Positions 1-8,076 of a stretch of 15,586 bases of DNA are shown one piece after another. The stretch comes from Lactobacillus helveticus DSM 20075 = CGMCC 1.1877. GTDB lineage: Bacteria; Bacillota; Bacilli; Lactobacillales; Lactobacillaceae. Below the pieces are notes generated by a model. That model ran no database searches. It was not told the DNA's origin and saw only the letters and a list, made by a program, of their open reading frames with translations. The position numbers and the translations under genes are program-made. Location of the stretch: the NCBI RefSeq assembly GCF_000160855.1, contig NZ_GG700753.1:163103-178688 (forward strand). The letters run 5' to 3'. Every line of letters begins with the position of its first letter. Within the stretch, counting starts at the first letter, position 1.

Positions 1-22
1 TCTATATTTTTTTATCTTTTAA

Positions 23-1792
23 TTAAAGGTTTGAGATTTCGCCTTGGTAGATAGCACCACGACGAGCGTCAACAGTAATAGTTGAACCATCAGAAATCTT
101 TTCAGTAGCGTTAGTAGTACCAACAACAACTGGGATACCTAATGATAAACCGATAACTGCAGCGTGTGAAGTCAAACCTGAAGCTTCAACAACTAAGCCT
201 GAAGCCTTCTTGATAGCTGGGTTGTAGTCTGGGTCAGTAGTCTTAGCAACTAAGATGTCGCCTTCCTTAACCTTGCTGTTAGCTTCTTCAGCTGAGTTTG
301 CTACAACAGCCTTGCCGATAACTGAACCGTTACCAACACCTAAACCTTGAACAAGCTTGTTACCGATAATTTGTAACTTCATCAAGTTAGTTGTACCTGA
401 GTCACCAACTGGAACACCAGCAACGATGATTACAAGGTCGCCATCCTTAACAAAGCCCTTTTCCTTAGCTACCTTAGCAGCTACTTCAAACATGTCATCA
501 GTTGACTTAGGCTTTTCAGTCAATAATGGTTGTACACCCCAAACGATACCCAATGAGTGTTGGATCTTTTCATCGAAAGTCAAAGCAATGATGTCTGCGT
601 TTGGACGGTACTTAGAAATCATACGTGCAGTGTAACCTGAGTTAGTAGCAGTAATGATAGTCTTAACACCTAATTCTTGAGCAGTACGTACAACTGATTC
701 ACCGATAGCTTCAGTTACGTTTGAACCCTTGTAAGCTTCGAATCTTTGAAGTGCTAAAGTGTTACGCTTAAGCATTTGTTTTTCAGTACGTTCGTCAATT
801 TCAGCCATTGCCTTAACAGCCTTAACTGGGTAAAGACCGTTTGCTGATTCACCTGAAAGCATAGTTGCGTCAGTACCATCAAGAACAGCGTTAGCAACGT
901 CAGAAACTTCGGCACGAGTTGGACGTGGGTTTTCTTGCATTGAGTCAAGCATTTGAGTAGCAGTAATAACTGGCTTACCAAGTGCGTTAGCCTTGCGGAT
1001 TAAGCTCTTTTGTACAAATGGAACTTCCATAAATGGAATTTCAACACCCATGTCACCACGAGCTACCATCAAACCATCTGAAACTTGTAAGATTTCGTCA
1101 GCGTTGTCAATACCTTCTTGTGATTCAATCTTAGGGAAGATCTTAACGTAATCTGCGCCAGCTTCTTCACAAAGCTTACGGATGTCTAAGATGTCTTGAG
1201 CCTTACGTGCAAATGAAGCAGTAATGAAGTTAATACCGTATTGTAAACCGAACTTAATGTCGTCAGTATCCTTTTCAGTGATACCTGGAAGGCGGATTTC
1301 AACACCAGGAGCGTTAACACCCTTCTTTGAGCCGATAACACCAGTGTTTTGAGCTTCACAAACTAATTCTCTCTTAGCGTCATCCTTTTCTTTAATCAAA
1401 AGGTCAACCAAACCATCGTCGATTAATACGTGACCACCAACGTGAGTATCATCGTACAAACCTTCGTAGGTAACGTGGATCATGTCCTTGTTACCCTTCT
1501 TGGTGTCGTCCATTGATACACGGATCATATCACCGGTATTAATAGTAAACTTACCGCCTTCTTGTTCAGTGGTTCTGATTTCAGCACCCTTAGTGTCAAG
1601 GTCGATGCCAAGAAGTATACCAGTATCCTTTTCCACTTGACGAACCATCTTCATACGAGCAAGGTGTTCTGGGTGATTACCGTGTGAGAAGTTGAAACGG
1701 AATACGTTTGCACCAGCTTTAGCTAAAGCAGTAATAGTTTCAATATCGTTTGAAGCTGGTCCTAAAGTACTAACAATCTTAGTTTTCTTCAT
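23..1792 (-). CDS. pyk: Pyruvate kinase with C-terminal PEP-utilising-type domain
   Basis: Cytosolic enzyme that converts phosphoenolpyruvate and ADP to pyruvate and ATP, the last step of glycolysis. The 589-residue product shows the substrate-site stretch FRFNFSHG (R32, N34, S36), the LDTKGAEIRT segment (about 65-74), the catalytic lysine K221 in FPKIES, the metal ligands E223 and D247 (ARGDMG) and T279 in ITATQML. After the usual body (about 1-475) comes an extra domain of roughly 110 residues with TSHAAVIG (541-548), the phosphohistidine-type fold seen in Bacillus and Lactobacillus enzymes. The start at 1792 is chosen because GGAGAGGA lies 11 bases upstream; the in-frame start at 1813 would precede that site. 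The gene follows pfkA after 33 bases and is very probably cotranscribed with it. The terminator must lie beyond the window, since only 22 bases follow the stop. Confidence 0.98.
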   Translation of the reverse strand: MKKTKIVSTLGPASNDIETITALAKAGANVFRFNFSHGNHPEHLARMKMVRQVEKDTGILLGIDLDTKGAEIRTTEQEGGKFTINTGDMIRVSMDDTKKGNKDMIHVTYEGLYDDTHVGGHVLIDDGLVDLLIKEKDDAKRELVCEAQNTGVIGSKKGVNAPGVEIRLPGITEKDTDDIKFGLQYGINFITASFARKAQDILDIRKLCEEAGADYVKIFPKIESQEGIDNADEILQVSDGLMVARGDMGVEIPFMEVPFVQKSLIRKANALGKPVITATQMLDSMQENPRPTRAEVSDVANAVLDGTDATMLSGESANGLYPVKAVKAMAEIDERTEKQMLKRNTLALQRFEAYKGSNVTEAIGESVVRTAQELGVKTIITATNSGYTARMISKYRPNADIIALTFDEKIQHSLGIVWGVQPLLTEKPKSTDDMFEVAAKVAKEKGFVKDGDLVIIVAGVPVGDSGTTNLMKLQIIGNKLVQGLGVGNGSVIGKAVVANSAEEANSKVKEGDILVAKTTDPDYNPAIKKASGLVVEASGLTSHAAVIGLSLGIPVVVGTTNATEKISDGSTITVDARRGAIYQGEISNL

Positions 1793-1825
1793 TATTAAAA
1801 AAATCCTCTCCAAAAATCAACTAAA

Positions 1826-2788
1826 TTAATATTTAGTCATTTCTTCATTTACATCCAATAACGCATAATCGCCATGGTGTTTTCCGTCAAACAGATCAAG
1901 AATGTCGTGGGTACTAAGTTGACCATTCTCCATGCCGACAGCTAAACCGCCCTTCCCATCGAGAAGCAACTTAACAGCATAGTTACCCATCTTAGTAGCA
2001 TTAACTCTATCTGTGACTGTTGGTGAGCCACCACGTTGCATATGCGCAAGGACATTAGCACGAGCATCAAAATCGCCGTATTTAAGTAATTCATCCTTAA
2101 ACTTATCAGCGGTCATGACACCTTCTGCTAAAACAATAATACCATGATCTTTGCCATCTGCAAAACCACGAGTGATAGTTTCTGCAATTTCTTTAACGTC
2201 GTATGAACGTTCAGGAATAACAATTGCATCTGCACCACTAGCTACACCAACACGCATAGCGATATCACCACATTCACGTCCCATTACGTTAACAACGAAA
2301 ACGCGGTGGTGACTACTTGCTGTGTCGCGAATCTTATCAATTGCGTCCATAGCAGTACGACAAGCAGAATCAAAGCCAATCGTGTAGTCGGTATAAGGAA
2401 TATCATTATCGATAGTCCCTGGTAAACCAACTGAGTTTACGCCGTGGCGAGTCAAGGCTAAAGCACCGTGGTAAGATCCGTCACCGCCAATAACGATAAC
2501 AGCATCAATACCATGTTTCTTCAATTGCTCAACACCCTTTTGTTGCACTTCTTCTTGTGCAAATTCAGGGAAGCGGGCACTGTACAAAAATGTACCGCCT
2601 TCACTTATCTTGTGGTCAACATTTTCCGTAGTAAGCGGAACAAAGTCACCTGCAACCAAACCAGCGAAACCATAACGAATTCCAAAGACTTCAAGTCCAT
2701 GATGGATAGCAGTCTTGGTGACAGCTCTAATTGCTGCATTCATACCAGGGGCGTCTCCGCCACTAGTTAAAATACCAATCCGTTTCAT
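1826..2788 (-). CDS. pfkA: ATP-dependent 6-phosphofructokinase
   Basis: Phosphorylates fructose 6-phosphate to fructose 1,6-bisphosphate with ATP, the committed step of glycolysis, in the cytosol. At 320 residues it has the normal length of bacterial PfkA. Visible motifs are [10 protein letters not shown] (8-17), the ATP/Mg loop GGDGS (101-105), the catalytic PGTIDND (123-129; D127 is the base), MGRECGD (169-175) and HMQRGGSP (249-256) for substrate binding. The start has a clear GAGGTGA ribosome binding site. The allosteric pocket differs from the E. coli/Geobacillus pattern: K25 for Arg, T54 for Arg, D58 for Ser, D187 for Glu, D211 for Lys/Arg and D214 for Lys, while R21, R154, K213 and H215 remain. 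This suggests weak PEP/ADP regulation, as known for the Lactobacillus delbrueckii enzyme. It is the first gene of the pfkA-pyk operon, with its own promoter region downstream of dnaE. Confidence 0.98.
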   Translation of the reverse strand: MKRIGILTSGGDAPGMNAAIRAVTKTAIHHGLEVFGIRYGFAGLVAGDFVPLTTENVDHKISEGGTFLYSARFPEFAQEEVQQKGVEQLKKHGIDAVIVIGGDGSYHGALALTRHGVNSVGLPGTIDNDIPYTDYTIGFDSACRTAMDAIDKIRDTASSHHRVFVVNVMGRECGDIAMRVGVASGADAIVIPERSYDVKEIAETITRGFADGKDHGIIVLAEGVMTADKFKDELLKYGDFDARANVLAHMQRGGSPTVTDRVNATKMGNYAVKLLLDGKGGLAVGMENGQLSTHDILDLFDGKHHGDYALLDVNEEMTKY

Positions 2789-2814
2789 GAATTCACCTCA
2801 TCATGATTATATTT

Positions 2815-2830
2815 TGTGTAATTTCTCACA
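2815..2830 (-). promoter_or_regulatory. TGTG...CACA dyad in pfkA leader
   Basis: On the minus strand this reads TGTGAGAAATTACACA, one mismatch from the TGTGA-N6-TCACA pattern of CRP/FNR-family sites. The half-site TGTGAGA recurs exactly 40 bases upstream (2864-2870). It lies between the possible proximal promoter and the pfkA start. Whether any protein binds it is unknown; in AT-rich DNA it could be chance. Confidence 0.2.
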
Positions 2831-2838
2831 TCAAATAA

Positions 2839-2847
2839 ATATTAACA
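2839..2847 (-). promoter_or_regulatory. Possible proximal pfkA promoter (extended -10)
   Basis: The minus strand reads TGTTAATAT, an extended -10 element (TGn followed by TAATAT), about 50 bases before the pfkA start. No good -35 box stands 17 bases upstream (GAGATT). If this is the real promoter, the cre at 2910-2923 lies well upstream, where CcpA could activate. Confidence 0.35.
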
Positions 2848-2900
2848 TTTTTTCACCCAAAAATCTCACAAAAATTGGGCTAAATTGCGGTTTATTTTCA

Positions 2901-2929
2901 TTTATAAAATGTTAGCACTTACATGCAAA
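2901..2929 (-). promoter_or_regulatory. Candidate distal pfkA-pyk promoter
   Basis: On the minus strand a -35-like TTTGCA (2924-2929) and a -10-like TATAAA (2901-2906) are separated by 17 bases. Transcription would start near 2894 and leave a leader of about 105 bases before pfkA. The cre-like sequence fills most of the spacer. It is an acceptable but not strong promoter. Confidence 0.4.
2910..2923 (-). promoter_or_regulatory. cre site (CcpA operator) upstream of pfkA
   Basis: The minus strand reads TGTAAGTGCTAACA. Against the cre consensus TGWAANCGNTNWCA only one position differs (T for C in the central CG). CcpA control of pfk-pyk has been reported in Lactobacillus casei and of the las operon in Lactococcus, so the position before pfkA is sensible. 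Binding itself is inferred. Confidence 0.6.
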
Positions 2930-2955
2930 GCAAGAATAACTTATTCTTTTACAAA

Positions 2956-5900
2956 TTATTCTTTAAAATTTACTTTTCGCAAATTGGTAAGCAGATATTG
3001 CTTTTTATTTTGGTCAAAACGATCTCCTTGCACGCGTAAACCTAATAAATAAATGTCACCGACTTTTAATTCTGTACCAAATTTTTCATAAATTCGAGGA
3101 AAAATCACAACCTCCTGCTCACCAGAAGTATCAGCAAAGCTGGCAAACGCCATATTTTTGCCATTTTTGGTTCTAATTTGCTTGAACCTGATCAATTTGC
3201 CCACTCCAACTCCTGATTCATTCAATTGGAATTGATTTAACGGTCTGCTATTAAATTTTTGAGCAAATTTTTGAACAGCAATTAAAGGCGAAGTAGTTGT
3301 CGAAAAGCCTAAAACTTTTTCTTCCATTGCAGCTTTTTCTGCACCCGTTGGTTCGTCTGCTGGCTTAAGCGGTGCATTCCCCAATATTTCAGATAAAGAA
3401 ATATTTTGACCTGTCAATTGCACATTAGCAATTATTTCATCGCAATTAACCAATAATTCATTGCGATTTTTTTCAAGCCCATCAAAAGCACCAGCCATAA
3501 TTAAAGCCTTGATAGCATCAGCTTGCAAAAACTTAGGATCGATTCTACGCAGAAAATCATTTAATGATTTATAAGGCTTAGTATTATCTGCAATTTCTCT
3601 AGCAAAATCTACTCTTAAACCTTTAATAGCCTTCAATCCAACCAAAATCTGTTTATTTTTCAAAGCATATTCCAAACTGCTGTGATTAATATCAGGAGGC
3701 AAAATCTTAATATTAGCTTCCTGCGCCTGCATAATATAATCTTGTGCCTTAGCTCCAGCAGCCGAATTTAACATCGCCGTATAAAAAGCTGCAGGATAAT
3801 GAACTTTTAAATAGGCTAGCCAGTAGGCAATTTTTGTATAAGCAACGGCGTGGGAACGGTTAAATCCATAATTAGCAAACTGCTCAATATATTGATATAC
3901 CCGCTCCGCTACAGCCTTGGTATGGCCTTGTTTGATGGTGCCAGCAATGAACTTGCCTTTTTCCTGCTCAATTACGTCTTGCTTTTTCTTAGACATGGCA
4001 CGCCGCAAAATATCAGCCTCACCTAAAGAAAAGCCAGCCAAAATTTGTGCCGTTTGCATTACTTGTTCCTGATAAACCAAGATGCCATAAGTTGGCTGCA
4101 ATATTTTCTTCAAACTAGGATCAGGATATCTGACTGCCTCTTGCCCATTCTTTCTTCTGACAAAGGCATCGATATTTTGCATTGGACCCGGACGGTATAA
4201 GGCATTCACCGCTACTAAATCTTCAAAATTATCAGGATGAAGCTTACGTAAAACTTGGCGAATACCACCTGATTCGAATTGGAAGACAGCATCTGTTTTT
4301 CCTTGTTGGAAAAGTTGCAGAGTTTGTGCATCATTTAAAGGAATTTGATTAGGATCAATCTTTATGCCTTGCTGACGAATTAAATTTAAAATATTGCCCA
4401 ATACGGTTAAATTACGCAATCCCAAAAAGTCGATCTTAAGCAAACCCAAAGATTCAACATACTTTTTAGTTTGTTGAGTAACAGGGATCCCCAATGGGCC
4501 TGCCTGCAGGCCTGAAATTCCCGCAATTGAATTGTCACTGATTACGAGTCCAGCAGCGTGAATAGAATAGTGGCGCGGTAAGCCTTCCAAACCTAAAGCC
4601 GTTTTAAACAGCAATTTATTTTCAGGCGTAGCATCGACTAATAAACGCAATTCTCGCGACTGTTGATATGCCTCTTTTAATGTGATCTTGCCTTTGGAAT
4701 AAGGGATTGCATCTACCCATTTTTTGATCTCAACCATCGTTAAGCCAAATACTCGACCGACATCCCGCAATGCCTGCTTTGCAGCCAATGTCCCAAACGT
4801 CAAAATTTGTGCTGCATGATCCATTCCATATTTTTGATACATATATTTAATTACAGTATCTCTTTGAACATCGGGAATATCCAAGTCAATATCGGGCATT
4901 TCATGACGAGATGGATTTAAAAACCGTTCAAAAAGCAAATTATATTCAATTGGATCAACTTCAGTAATTCGCAAAGAATAAGAAACTAGTGATCCACACG
5001 CAGAGCCACGCCCTGGCCCAGTAGTAATCTGAACGCGGTGGCAATAATTAATCACGTCCCATACAATCAAAAAGTAATCATCAAATCCCATTTGATTAAT
5101 GACGCGCAATTCGTAATTTAATCGTTTTTGATATTCTGCTGGAATCTTATTTTGACCAAAACGCTGCTGCAATCCAGTTTGAGCTAAATAGTGCAGATAT
5201 TCTTCCGAAGTGACAAACTTTTTTTGATGATATTTAGGCAAAACAGGCTTTTGAAAAACAACTTCCGCATTGCATTTTTCGGCAACCTGCCATGTGTTAT
5301 TTACTGCATCGTCTAGATCAAATTCATGATATCGCTGGAGCAATTGCTCTGCTTCGACCAAATAATGTGATCCTTCTTGTTTAGCTAACGGCAAGGCATC
5401 CTGAATCTTGTCTCCTGTAGCAATCGCGCGCAACGTTTTTTGCAAAAATTGATCATGCGGATTCAAATACTCGCTATCTTCAGTTGCAAGCAGTGGTAAA
5501 TCAAATTGTTTGCTTAAACTGCGTACATAATCAATATAATTTTGCATACTTGGATTGGCGTATACACCTAAATAAAGATCTGAAGTTAATTCTTTCAAAT
5601 CTCGAATTAGGTCACTACCTAGCTGCTTATTTGTTTCAAATAAAGATAATAATTCACTTTTGGTATTGGCAGGAACAATCAGTAATAAATCCGCCAGGTA
5701 TTTACTTAGATCTTTTAACGTTAAAACATTATTATTTTGTCCATTATCAGTTAGAAAATTAATCGCACTCGATAAGCGCAACAAATTATGATAACCTGCA
5801 TTTGTTTTGGCAAAAGCAATTAAGTCGTATTTTTGCGTGCTATCAACCAAACCATTTAATCGCAACTGCATCCCTAAAAGTGGCTTAATTCCCGCTTTTT

Positions 5901-6063
5901 TAGCTAATTCATAAAAATTGACCAAACCATATGTCACATTTACATCAGCTAGTCCTACAGCTTGATAGCCCCTTTTCTTGGCTGTTTCAATTAAATCTGA
6001 AACTTTTGTAGGACTATCTAGCAAAGTAAATGAACTTAGGTTTTGAAGTGTTGCTACTTGCAT
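2956..6063 (-). CDS. dnaE: DNA polymerase III alpha subunit, DnaE type
   Basis: Replicative polymerase subunit; in Firmicutes the DnaE type extends primers, mainly on the lagging strand, before PolC takes over. The 1035-residue protein has an N-terminal PHP-like region (about 1-200), the family-C palm with GPGRGSACGSLVSY (349-362) and catalytic D391, D393 (PDIDLD) and D545 (KIDFLG), the fingers region (about 600-760), helix-hairpin-helix segments (about 780-870) and a C-terminal OB fold (about 950-1030). PHP metal ligands appear lost: the usual HxHxxYS segment reads TLQNLSSFT and the DDH segment reads ADVN. No DEDDh exonuclease is inserted, which distinguishes it from PolC. The start at 6063 is preferred to the in-frame one at 6081, because AAAGGTGG, the ribosome binding site, falls between them. 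It lies upstream of pfkA-pyk, after a divergent promoter region. Confidence 0.96.
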   Translation of the reverse strand: MQVATLQNLSSFTLLDSPTKVSDLIETAKKRGYQAVGLADVNVTYGLVNFYELAKKAGIKPLLGMQLRLNGLVDSTQKYDLIAFAKTNAGYHNLLRLSSAINFLTDNGQNNNVLTLKDLSKYLADLLLIVPANTKSELLSLFETNKQLGSDLIRDLKELTSDLYLGVYANPSMQNYIDYVRSLSKQFDLPLLATEDSEYLNPHDQFLQKTLRAIATGDKIQDALPLAKQEGSHYLVEAEQLLQRYHEFDLDDAVNNTWQVAEKCNAEVVFQKPVLPKYHQKKFVTSEEYLHYLAQTGLQQRFGQNKIPAEYQKRLNYELRVINQMGFDDYFLIVWDVINYCHRVQITTGPGRGSACGSLVSYSLRITEVDPIEYNLLFERFLNPSRHEMPDIDLDIPDVQRDTVIKYMYQKYGMDHAAQILTFGTLAAKQALRDVGRVFGLTMVEIKKWVDAIPYSKGKITLKEAYQQSRELRLLVDATPENKLLFKTALGLEGLPRHYSIHAAGLVISDNSIAGISGLQAGPLGIPVTQQTKKYVESLGLLKIDFLGLRNLTVLGNILNLIRQQGIKIDPNQIPLNDAQTLQLFQQGKTDAVFQFESGGIRQVLRKLHPDNFEDLVAVNALYRPGPMQNIDAFVRRKNGQEAVRYPDPSLKKILQPTYGILVYQEQVMQTAQILAGFSLGEADILRRAMSKKKQDVIEQEKGKFIAGTIKQGHTKAVAERVYQYIEQFANYGFNRSHAVAYTKIAYWLAYLKVHYPAAFYTAMLNSAAGAKAQDYIMQAQEANIKILPPDINHSSLEYALKNKQILVGLKAIKGLRVDFAREIADNTKPYKSLNDFLRRIDPKFLQADAIKALIMAGAFDGLEKNRNELLVNCDEIIANVQLTGQNISLSEILGNAPLKPADEPTGAEKAAMEEKVLGFSTTTSPLIAVQKFAQKFNSRPLNQFQLNESGVGVGKLIRFKQIRTKNGKNMAFASFADTSGEQEVVIFPRIYEKFGTELKVGDIYLLGLRVQGDRFDQNKKQYLLTNLRKVNFKE

Positions 6064-6101
6064 AAAATAACCACCTTTCACTGCAGAAATTTATTAAATT
6101 A

Positions 6102-6110
6102 AGTATAACA
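6102..6110 (-). promoter_or_regulatory. Probable dnaE promoter (extended -10)
   Basis: The minus strand reads TGTTATACT, a TG-extended -10 with a near-consensus TATACT hexamer, about 38 bases before the dnaE start. No good -35 stands at 17 bases (CAAACG). An extended -10 may compensate. Confidence 0.5.
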
Positions 6111-6127
6111 AATTGCACTAATCTCGT

Positions 6128-6156
6128 TTGAAATTGAACCTTATTTTTGATAAAAT
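6128..6156 (+). promoter_or_regulatory. Promoter of the DUF2929/YjzD-like gene
   Basis: TTGAAA (6128-6133) and TAAAAT (6151-6156) are separated by exactly 17 bases, with TGA directly before the -10 hexamer. Transcription should begin near 6163, only about 17 bases before the start codon at 6180. This rules out the in-frame upstream ATG at 6147, which would fall inside the promoter. It faces away from the dnaE promoter. Confidence 0.75.
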
Positions 6157-6179
6157 TCTATTCGAAAGAAGGAATCAAT

Positions 6180-6398
6180 ATGGGTCGATATCTAGTCACA
6201 ATTGTATGGAGCATAATCTACATGTTTGTTGTAGGCTTTATTGCTGGACCTTTAACTCAAAGTGCCTCGTTCAACGCCAACGATGTTAAGACTTGCTTAA
6301 TCGTTGGCCTTATCTTCGGCATTCTTTTCTCAGCAATCATTGCAACTATTACTGCTCATTCACATAAGGACAACAGTAAATACAGTAAGTTAAAATAA
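6180..6398 (+). CDS. Small two-helix membrane protein, DUF2929/YjzD-like
   Basis: A 72-residue protein of unknown function. Two hydrophobic segments are visible, about 4-23 and 37-59, joined by a short polar loop (PLTQSASFNANDVK) and followed by a hydrophilic, lysine-rich tail, so it should be an integral membrane protein. The general pattern matches the DUF2929 (YjzD) family of Firmicutes, recognised by eye only. The start at 6180 has AGAAGGA six bases upstream and a strong promoter just before it. It is the only plus-strand gene here, divergent from dnaE and convergent with the nucleotidase gene, and ends in a strong terminator. It is transcribed alone, so the neighbours give no hint of its role. 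Confidence 0.85.
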   Translation: MGRYLVTIVWSIIYMFVVGFIAGPLTQSASFNANDVKTCLIVGLIFGILFSAIIATITAHSHKDNSKYSKLK

Positions 6399-6412
6399 TT
6401 ATTTAAAAAAGC

Positions 6413-6449
6413 AAAAACACGTGAGAATTCATAGTTCTCACGTGTTTTT
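6413..6449. terminator. Bidirectional rho-independent terminator
   Basis: Arms 6413-6427 and 6435-6449 are perfectly complementary over 15 bases around a 7-base loop; the core is CACGTGAGAA. A T-run follows on the plus strand (to 6452), and the minus strand reads TTTTTGCTTTTTT after the stem. It sits between two converging stop codons and should end both transcripts. Confidence 0.92.
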
Positions 6450-6457
6450 TTTCTTAA

Positions 6458-8020
6458 TTAATAGAATTTGTAGTTTTTCTTAATATCTACTTGAACATCG
6501 CCATGAGTTAAATATTCAATGAACATCTGAACATAATCCTTATCTAGCCTTGTTTCGATTTTATCCATGCTATATTCTGGATAGAATCCGCCACCCGTTG
6601 CACGATAATTGTTAACAGCCAAATGATAAATCTTGTCATCTTCAATTGGCTTGCCATGCAAAGTAAGCTTAGTTAAACGTTCACCCTCTGGCTTAGATAA
6701 ATCAGTTTCATATTCAACTGGATAAAAGACATCAAAATTATAAAGCGTTGGCTTAGGCTTAATCCAGCGATCGATGAAGCCAATCTTGCCATCTTTATCT
6801 TTCTTCAAAAAGCCGGCGCTGTGTTCAATAATATGACGCAACTCTTTACCAGTCAGCTTAACTCGGCAAAGCTGGTAAGCGTTAGCATATGGATAATTTA
6901 ACAAAACATCACGCATAGTAACTGTTTCATTAAAGCCCTTAGCAGTTTCACTCATGACAGCTGTAGCGGAAACATCTGCCTTAGTAAACCATAATTGCAT
7001 TTGTTGAATCAGGTTAATGAAAGGTGCACCTTCAATTCGGCCCTTCATGGCATTTTCAATCCGTGCAGGCTTATTTAAATGAGCTATAGGCTTATCCAAC
7101 CATTCTTGAGTTCTCTTGTCTAAATCAGCAATTTTTTCGACTACAGCAGGATCTGGAGCATAATCCTTAGTATCAATCAGCTTAGTCGTCATATTGGTGA
7201 TATTTTTAGTATTATCATCAACTTCAACAATGACTTCTGCAACAGCTTCACCACGATAACCAGGTTGAACAATTGCAGTATTTTTAGTAACCAAATTCAA
7301 GCGACGGTGCTGATGGCCAGTTAAGAAAACATCAACTTCAGGAATTTCAGTTAAAATCTTGTATCCTTCATTTTCACCACGATGTGGTTCAGTAGCCTTT
7401 CCTGTTTCTGGATCACTTTCAAAGCCGCCATGATACATTACGGCTAGAATATCTACTTGAGGACGCAAAATTTTAGCATAATGCTTAATCTTCTCATATG
7501 CCGAAGCAAATTTTAGACCTGCAACATTTTCTTTAGGCTCCCAATGCGGAATGTATTGTGTAGTAATACCCAAAATACCAATTTTTAAGCCGTTTCTTTT
7601 AATGATGACATATTCACGACCAAAAAATGGCACTTCAGTTTCAGCATCCAAAACATTGTCGTTAATAATTGGAGCCTTGTTATTATCAACGTAATAGCTT
7701 AAGTAGTCTAATCCAAAATTAAAGTCATGATTACCCAAGCAACGTGCATCATAACCTACTGCATTATATGCTTCGGTGAACTTGCGCAAGTCACTATAAT
7801 CACCCGTAGAATGGGCATATGAAGCTAGTGGAGAACCTTGAAGACAGTCTCCCGCATCAGTGACGACGACATTATTATCACCGTATTTCTTCTTCTCAGC
7901 CTTAATTACTGAGCTAACTCTACTTAAACTAAAAGGTGCATTATAATCAGTTTTGTTTTGATAATCAGTTGGCAATAAAAAGCCATGAGTATCACTTGAA
8001 TGCAAAAATACTAATTTCAT
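6458..8020 (-). CDS. 5'-nucleotidase / UDP-sugar hydrolase family metallophosphoesterase
   Basis: Two-domain phosphohydrolase of 520 residues, probably acting on nucleoside monophosphates, cyclic 2',3'-nucleotides or UDP-sugars; the exact substrate cannot be read from sequence. The N-terminal metallophosphatase domain (about 1-280) has all metal-binding motifs: SSDTHG (D10, H12), DAGD (D58), GNHD (N97, H98), MYHGG (H197) and GHQH (H236, H238). The C-terminal 5'-nucleotidase domain (about 315-500) includes RATGGGFYP (473-481). There is no signal peptide: the first residues run straight into the first metal motif, so it should be cytosolic like B. subtilis YunD, unlike secreted or anchored relatives. 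The start has AAGGA nine bases upstream. The rpmF terminator lies just upstream and I see no clear promoter after it, so expression may rely on read-through. It ends at the shared bidirectional terminator. Confidence 0.9.
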   Translation of the reverse strand: MKLVFLHSSDTHGFLLPTDYQNKTDYNAPFSLSRVSSVIKAEKKKYGDNNVVVTDAGDCLQGSPLASYAHSTGDYSDLRKFTEAYNAVGYDARCLGNHDFNFGLDYLSYYVDNNKAPIINDNVLDAETEVPFFGREYVIIKRNGLKIGILGITTQYIPHWEPKENVAGLKFASAYEKIKHYAKILRPQVDILAVMYHGGFESDPETGKATEPHRGENEGYKILTEIPEVDVFLTGHQHRRLNLVTKNTAIVQPGYRGEAVAEVIVEVDDNTKNITNMTTKLIDTKDYAPDPAVVEKIADLDKRTQEWLDKPIAHLNKPARIENAMKGRIEGAPFINLIQQMQLWFTKADVSATAVMSETAKGFNETVTMRDVLLNYPYANAYQLCRVKLTGKELRHIIEHSAGFLKKDKDGKIGFIDRWIKPKPTLYNFDVFYPVEYETDLSKPEGERLTKLTLHGKPIEDDKIYHLAVNNYRATGGGFYPEYSMDKIETRLDKDYVQMFIEYLTHGDVQVDIKKNYKFY

Positions 8021-8045
8021 ATTTCATTTTCCTTTTCTTAGGCAT

Positions 8046-8076
8046 AAAAAAGACACCATCATTCCAGGTGCCTTTT
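8046..8076 (-). terminator. Rho-independent terminator of rpmF
   Basis: Arms 8067-8076 and 8048-8057 pair over 10 bases on the minus strand (AAAAGGCACC with GGTGTCTTTT, one G-U pair) around a 9-base loop, followed by a run of T. It begins just after the rpmF stop codon. Confidence 0.85.

Noticed and set aside
2468..2770. Plus-strand open frame of 100 codons antisense to pfkA
   Set aside because: It is antisense to a fully conserved enzyme, with no credible ribosome binding site or domain.
2932..2948. Inverted repeat AAGAATAA C TTATTCTT after the dnaE stop, as a dnaE terminator
   Set aside because: The stem is all weak pairs but two, the one-base loop forces loss of inner pairs, and no clean T-run follows on the minus strand.
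6147..6179. Longer N-terminus for the DUF2929/YjzD-like protein
   Set aside because: These bases contain the -10 box and the ribosome binding site, so they cannot be coding on the main transcript.
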